Below, in pieces: positions 60,285 through 64,000 of a DNA stretch of 64,000 nt. The stretch's first letter is position 1. Each line of letters starts with the position of its first letter. The position numbers were made by a program, and so were the translations under genes. A model generated the notes under the pieces. It had not been told where the DNA came from. It did not search any database and saw only the letters and a list, made by a program, of their open reading frames with translations. This DNA is from Thermoanaerobaculia bacterium (GTDB taxonomy: Bacteria > Acidobacteriota > Thermoanaerobaculia > Multivoradales > J023), in assembly GCA_030431255.1 (NCBI GenBank), contig JAUIJL010000033.1, positions 1 to 64,000 on the forward strand, read 5' to 3'.

Positions 60285-62234
60285 ATGGAAAGCTCGGTCC
60301 AAGAAAAACGAAACAACCGCCTTTCGTGGCTGATCACCTCTTTGTTGGTGATTCTGGTGGCGGTGCTCGGCGCCCTCCAATATCGATGGCTGGGCCAGGT
60401 GGCGGAAGCCAATCGGCTCCAGAGCAAAGCCGCGCTCGATACGGCGGTCCAGCGCTTCGCGGAAGATTTCAACGACGAGCTGAGCCGTCTTTTGGTCGCG
60501 CTCAAAGCCGGTCGTCTGACCCGTCACCGCGACCTACTCGGCCCGGCGGCGGCCCGGGCGCTCGAGGATTGGCGCGATACCGCGGACTTTCCCGAGCTCG
60601 TTCAAGGTATTTACCTGCTGGACTCCGAAGGTTTGCAATCGGTTCAGCTACAAAGTGTCGCCCAGACCGGCTCAGCTGAGCAGAGCCCTGATTCGACCAT
60701 TTCGGCCCTCCAACTTTCGTCGGACGATCCCTTAATCCCGCTTCGCGACCGCTTGCTGCTCTTGCTGAGCTCGTCCGACCCCCGCGGGCCATTCGATCCC
60801 GAGCGCGAGCCTGAGCCACGCCTGTCCATGTTGGCCCCGGAAATACCCGCGTTGATCTTGCCCTATGCCGCCGGGCCCGGCGGTCATCGAGACATCGAGC
60901 GCCTAGTCCGGCGCACCCAACGGGAGCTCCGCGACCAAGGGAAGTCGAGGGGCGCTCCCGACAACGAAGAAGATCTCCCGCGCGGTCGCCGACGACATCG
61001 ACGGGATCCGAATCCGCGCCCCACGGCTTTCATCATCGTGCACTTGGACCAGAAGGTGATCGCGGAGCAGATCCTGCCGAGCCTGGCGGATCGCCATTTC
61101 GGCGACACCCTGCCCTTCCACCTACGGGTGCTCGAAGCCGACGACGACAACGTCGACCACAGCGTCGACTACATCGGCGGCAGCAACGGCGGCGTCATCT
61201 TCGAATGGGGCCCGGACCTTCGGGGCCGAACCTCCACCGTGGACGCGGAGGCCGAGCTCTTCGGTCCGTTGCTGACCAGCCCCAATGAACACGGTCGAGG
61301 TCGATTCCGCCGATTCCTGGGCGCCATCGCCGCCATTGGACAGCTCGATTACGGTCGCTGGCGTCTCCTCGCCCAACATCCCGAAGGCTCCCTCGACCTG
61401 GCCCTCGATCGGGCGAAGCGGCGGAACCTCTTGCTCGCCTCGGGTATTTTGGCGGTGCTGGCGTTCGCGCTTCTTCTGCTCACCCGCAACGCGATCCGGG
61501 CTCGGCGCCTAGCCCAACAGCAATTGGACTTCGTGGCGGGCGTCACCCACGAGGTGATGACTCCGCTCGCTGCCCTGCGATCCGCCGGCCAGAATTTGGC
61601 CGACGGATTGATCACCGACCCCAAGCAAATCGGTCGCTACGGCCAGATGATCGACCGCGAGGGCCGTCGCCTGGCGGATTTGGTGGGCCAAGTCTTGGCC
61701 TTCGCGCGCATGCAATCCCACCGCCCCAGCTTCCATCCCGAGGCCTTGGACCCGTCGGCGATCTTGGAGGCCGTAGCCGAAGACCTCAAACCCCAGCTGG
61801 AAGCCCAAGACGTCGAGCTGGAAAAGGATCTAGAGCCGGATCTCCCGCCGGTGCTGGCCGATCGGCAAGCCCTGATCCGAGCCCTCGGCAATTTGGTCGG
61901 CAACGCCATCAAATACGGCCAGGAACAGCGGCCGGGTTGGGTGGGTCTGCGCTGCCGACGCAAAGACTCGAAGGTGATCTTTGAGGTCGTGGACCGGGGG
62001 CCGGGCATTCCGAGCGGCGAGCGCTCGGCGATCTTCGAGCCGTTCTTCCGAGGCACCCATCGGGGCGGCGGGCTCACGGCGAGCGCGGTGCCCGGCACCG
62101 GCTTGGGCTTGGCGCTGGTCAAACACTTGGTAGAGTCCCAGGGCGGCAGCGTCGGGCTGTCGTCGAAGCTCGGACAGGGCAGCACCTTCCGCATCGTGTT
62201 GCCGATCGCTGTCGCGGAGGAATCCAAACCTTGA
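60285..62234 (+). CDS. Membrane sensor histidine kinase
   Basis: 649 residues from ATG 60285; a TTG 6 nt earlier is in frame but falls where transcription would start. A first transmembrane helix (about 12-32, WLITSLLVILVAVLGALQY), a large periplasmic domain (about 35-380), a second helix (about 383-405, LLLASGILAVLAFALLLL) and the kinase core: H box FVAGVTHEVMTPLAAL with His422, N box LVGNAIKYG, G1 DRGPGIP and G2 GTGLGLALVK. The H box has Met where HE-x-RTP usually has Arg. It overlaps the OmpR-type gene by 4 nt, a clear pair. The periplasmic domain shows no known sensor motif. Confidence 0.9.
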   Translation: MESSVQEKRNNRLSWLITSLLVILVAVLGALQYRWLGQVAEANRLQSKAALDTAVQRFAEDFNDELSRLLVALKAGRLTRHRDLLGPAAARALEDWRDTADFPELVQGIYLLDSEGLQSVQLQSVAQTGSAEQSPDSTISALQLSSDDPLIPLRDRLLLLLSSSDPRGPFDPEREPEPRLSMLAPEIPALILPYAAGPGGHRDIERLVRRTQRELRDQGKSRGAPDNEEDLPRGRRRHRRDPNPRPTAFIIVHLDQKVIAEQILPSLADRHFGDTLPFHLRVLEADDDNVDHSVDYIGGSNGGVIFEWGPDLRGRTSTVDAEAELFGPLLTSPNEHGRGRFRRFLGAIAAIGQLDYGRWRLLAQHPEGSLDLALDRAKRRNLLLASGILAVLAFALLLLTRNAIRARRLAQQQLDFVAGVTHEVMTPLAALRSAGQNLADGLITDPKQIGRYGQMIDREGRRLADLVGQVLAFARMQSHRPSFHPEALDPSAILEAVAEDLKPQLEAQDVELEKDLEPDLPPVLADRQALIRALGNLVGNAIKYGQEQRPGWVGLRCRRKDSKVIFEVVDRGPGIPSGERSAIFEPFFRGTHRGGGLTASAVPGTGLGLALVKHLVESQGGSVGLSSKLGQGSTFRIVLPIAVAEESKP

Positions 62235-62929
62235 GCCATCACATTCTGCTGGTGGAAGACGAGCCCAGCTTGATCCTGACCCTCGAAGACCGTCTGCGCG
62301 CCGAAGGCCACGAGGTGACGACCGCGGAAGACGGCGAAACCGGCTTTCAGCTGGCGTCGGATCAGCGGTTCGACCTCTTGATCCTCGACCTCAACCTGCC
62401 GCGTAAGAACGGTCTCGACGTCTGCCGGGACTTGCGCCAACGGGGTGTCGGCACCCCGATTCTGATGCTCACCGCCCGCGCCGAGGTGGTCGACAAAGTA
62501 GTCGGTCTAAAGCTCGGCGCCGACGACTACCTCACCAAGCCGTTCGAGACCATGGAGCTTATGGCTCGGGTCGAGGCCCTGCTGCGCAGGTCGCCGGCGC
62601 TCCAAGGGGCCAAAGCCAATACCTACCAATTCGGAGACGTGCGGGTCGATTTCGAAGGCGCCGAGGTCACCAAAGGCGGGGTGACCGTGGACCTCTCCGC
62701 CTTGGAGCTGCGACTCTTGCAATACTTCATCGAGCACCGGGGCAAGGTCATCGGCCGCGACGAGCTGCTGGACGAGGTCTGGGGATACGACGCCACGCCA
62801 GTGACCCGCACGGTGGATGTGCACGTCGCCGCCGTGCGCCAAAAGCTCGAAGACGTGCCGGGCAAGCCGCGACACCTGCTGACCGTGCACGGACGGGGTT
62901 ATAAATTTGTTTCCGGTCACGAGCGTTAG
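62231..62929 (+). CDS. OmpR-family response regulator
   Basis: 232 residues from a TTG at 62231 that overlaps the kinase stop (TTGA). Receiver domain (1-120) with acidic pair E9-D10 and phosphoacceptor Asp53 in ILDLNLP, and switch region LTARAEVVDK / DDYLTKPF. The winged-helix domain (about 130-230) has VDLSALELRLLQYFIEHRGK and TRTVDVHVAAVRQKLEDVPG, the usual OmpR recognition helix. It is probably phosphorylated by the kinase before it; the divergent EF-hand gene and its own operon are natural targets. Confidence 0.95.
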   Translation: MSHHILLVEDEPSLILTLEDRLRAEGHEVTTAEDGETGFQLASDQRFDLLILDLNLPRKNGLDVCRDLRQRGVGTPILMLTARAEVVDKVVGLKLGADDYLTKPFETMELMARVEALLRRSPALQGAKANTYQFGDVRVDFEGAEVTKGGVTVDLSALELRLLQYFIEHRGKVIGRDELLDEVWGYDATPVTRTVDVHVAAVRQKLEDVPGKPRHLLTVHGRGYKFVSGHER

Positions 62930-62978
62930 CCCGTCGGAAGCCGGGCCACCGGGGCCGCAGGACGCTGGGACGGTCGTC

Positions 62979-64000
62979 ATGGGTGCTGTCGTCCTCGGCC
63001 TTTGCCTCGCCGGCGCCGCCTCGGCCCAACCGCCGGCAAACGATCAAGCCTGCTTCACCTGCCACAGCGCCATTGTCCGCCAGTACCAGCGGGACCACGC
63101 CATGGCCCGCAGCTTGGGTCCCGTGGACACGCCACCCACCCCAGGTCGGGTCGAGAATCCGAGGAACGGCATGCGCTACGAGCTGTCGGTGGACGGTCGA
63201 GATCGGGCTTGGCTGAGCGCGACCTATCCCCACGGCGGCACGCGACGGCAACAGATCGTCGGTCGCATCGGCGCGGGGGTCCACGACGTCTCTTGGGCCA
63301 CCACCGAGGTGGACGTCATCACTTCCGAGCCCACGGATCGGCTCTTCTTCGCCCCGGTGGAGCACATCACCGGCAAGGGGCTGACCCTATCTCCCTTCGA
63401 GCAAAGCGATCGTGGGCCCACCGCCGCCATGGACAAGGTTTTGACCACCGCTTGTCTGCGCTGCCATTCTCAAACCGACGTGACCACCTTGCCGAGCTCG
63501 GCCGCCGCCCGAGGCAGGGTCCATCCCGCCCATCAGCTGGGGGCCGATGCCTTCGATCATCTGGAGCCCCTGGGCTGCGCCGCTTGCCACGGCGATGCCA
63601 CCCGGCATCTGGAGCTGATGCGCCGACCCGAGGGGCTGCGCCGAGCTCTCGAAGGAGACGACACCGACCTCGGTTTGCGTCGGCTCGCCAGCTTGGACCC
63701 GGGTCTGCAACGGGACGTCTGCGCCCGCTGCCACCTGGACGGCGACGCCCACCTCGACCTGACCCGGGGCGCCTTCGATCCGAGCCGACCCTTGGAAGCC
63801 CAAGAGCCCAACTTCCGCATCCGGCCGGACGACCCCGACGATTTCCGTTTCGTCGGCCAATGGGAGCGGCTGATGGAATCCGCCTGTTTCAAGGGCTCGC
63901 CGTCCATGACCTGCACCTCGTGTCATCAACCTCACTCGGGGGTGGCAGCCCAAGGACTGACCTCTTTCGACACCGCTTGCATGTCTTGTCACTCCTCCCC
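62979..64000 (+). CDS. Multiheme c-type cytochrome, 3' end outside window
   Basis: Open from ATG 62979 to the edge (340 residues seen). A hydrophobic stretch GAVVLGLCLAGAASAQ works as a signal peptide, though it lacks basic residues, so a start further up (for example TTG 62907, inside the regulator gene) cannot be excluded. Six C-x-x-C-H heme sites are visible: CFTCH (63051), CLRCH (63453), CAACH (63576), CARCH (63720), CTSCH (63912) and CMSCH (63978), with extra His (DHAM, HPAHQLG) suited to axial ligands. Resembles cytochrome c554/TPR-multiheme proteins of Acidobacteriota. Periplasmic electron transfer or redox role. It follows the response regulator gene by 49 nt. Confidence 0.87.
   Translation, partial: MGAVVLGLCLAGAASAQPPANDQACFTCHSAIVRQYQRDHAMARSLGPVDTPPTPGRVENPRNGMRYELSVDGRDRAWLSATYPHGGTRRQQIVGRIGAGVHDVSWATTEVDVITSEPTDRLFFAPVEHITGKGLTLSPFEQSDRGPTAAMDKVLTTACLRCHSQTDVTTLPSSAAARGRVHPAHQLGADAFDHLEPLGCAACHGDATRHLELMRRPEGLRRALEGDDTDLGLRRLASLDPGLQRDVCARCHLDGDAHLDLTRGAFDPSRPLEAQEPNFRIRPDDPDDFRFVGQWERLMESACFKGSPSMTCTSCHQPHSGVAAQGLTSFDTACMSCHSS

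Overview
The window is a high-GC chromosomal segment from a Gram-negative-type (diderm) bacterium, most probably a member of the Acidobacteriota close to the Thermoanaerobaculia. This placement is inferred from family content: an Oar-like TonB receptor with an N-terminal carboxypeptidase-regulatory-like domain, a VWFA-related secreted protein of the acidobacterial type, a CRTAC1 (FG-GAP plus ASPIC/UnbV) protein paired with a secreted TPR protein, an ECF-like sigma factor of the Sig-70_X6 type, and a secreted protein with a 'DDFESG' N-terminus. No rRNA or other strict taxonomic marker is present. No phage, transposase, integrase or CRISPR array was seen.

Layout. 1-11 kb, all minus strand: a partial secreted protein, a PQQ-like propeller fused to an esterase-like domain, a CBS pair protein, a secreted TPR protein, an NtrY-like histidine kinase and a large TonB-dependent receptor. 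11.6-15.8 kb: an SrkA-like kinase, then a GNAT acetyltransferase and a STAND-like ATPase with TPRs. 15.8-19.4 kb: TPR protein plus CRTAC1 protein. 19.5-21.4 kb: TMEM43-family membrane protein and ECF sigma factor. 21.5-29.8 kb: a long minus-strand run with many overlapping ends (TPR/Ala-rich protein, Roadblock protein, accB, accC, thiE, NSS-family transporter, a 44-residue MetS-like subunit, aroK, metallophosphoesterase). 30-38.9 kb: plsC; then mlaE-mlaF-mlaD lipid transport genes followed by UDP-sugar genes (UDP-GlcA epimerase, ugd, UXS), yggX and a TVP38/DedA-like protein. 39-42.2 kb: dinB and a POT peptide transporter. 42.56-42.64 kb: tRNA-Pro(CGG). 43.1-49 kb: VWFA protein, and a minus-strand cluster rodZ / HEAT-like protein / J-domain-TPR protein / PP2C phosphatase, with a paralogue of the HEAT-like protein upstream. 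49.2-58.8 kb: a large GreA-type protein, TlpA-like thioredoxin, LpxL-like acyltransferase, propeller protein, upp, bactofilin, valS. 59-64 kb: a nine-EF-hand secreted protein divergent from a histidine kinase/OmpR pair that runs into a multiheme cytochrome c cut by the window end.

How it fits together. Most genes are envelope biology and housekeeping: fatty-acid initiation (AccBC), acyl transfer (PlsC, LpxL), outer-membrane lipid transport (MlaEFD), cell shape (RodZ, bactofilin), nucleotide-sugar supply, and signalling (two kinases, PP2C, ECF sigma, Roadblock).

The most unusual signals are: (i) a palindromic two-hairpin interspersed repeat, present twice in opposite orientation, each time between convergent genes, once supplying a stop codon, with a related half-element at a third convergent junction; (ii) short tandem repeats of 10-27 bp, unrelated in sequence and often 15 bp long, found in or just upstream of the 5' ends of at least seven genes; (iii) three genes with a promoter-like -10 hexamer exactly 6 nt before an ATG and no Shine-Dalgarno site, suggesting leaderless mRNAs; (iv) paralogous HEAT-like proteins flanking rodZ; (v) an esterase domain that appears to have lost its catalytic Ser and His. 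No clear new multi-gene defence or metabolic system was identified.
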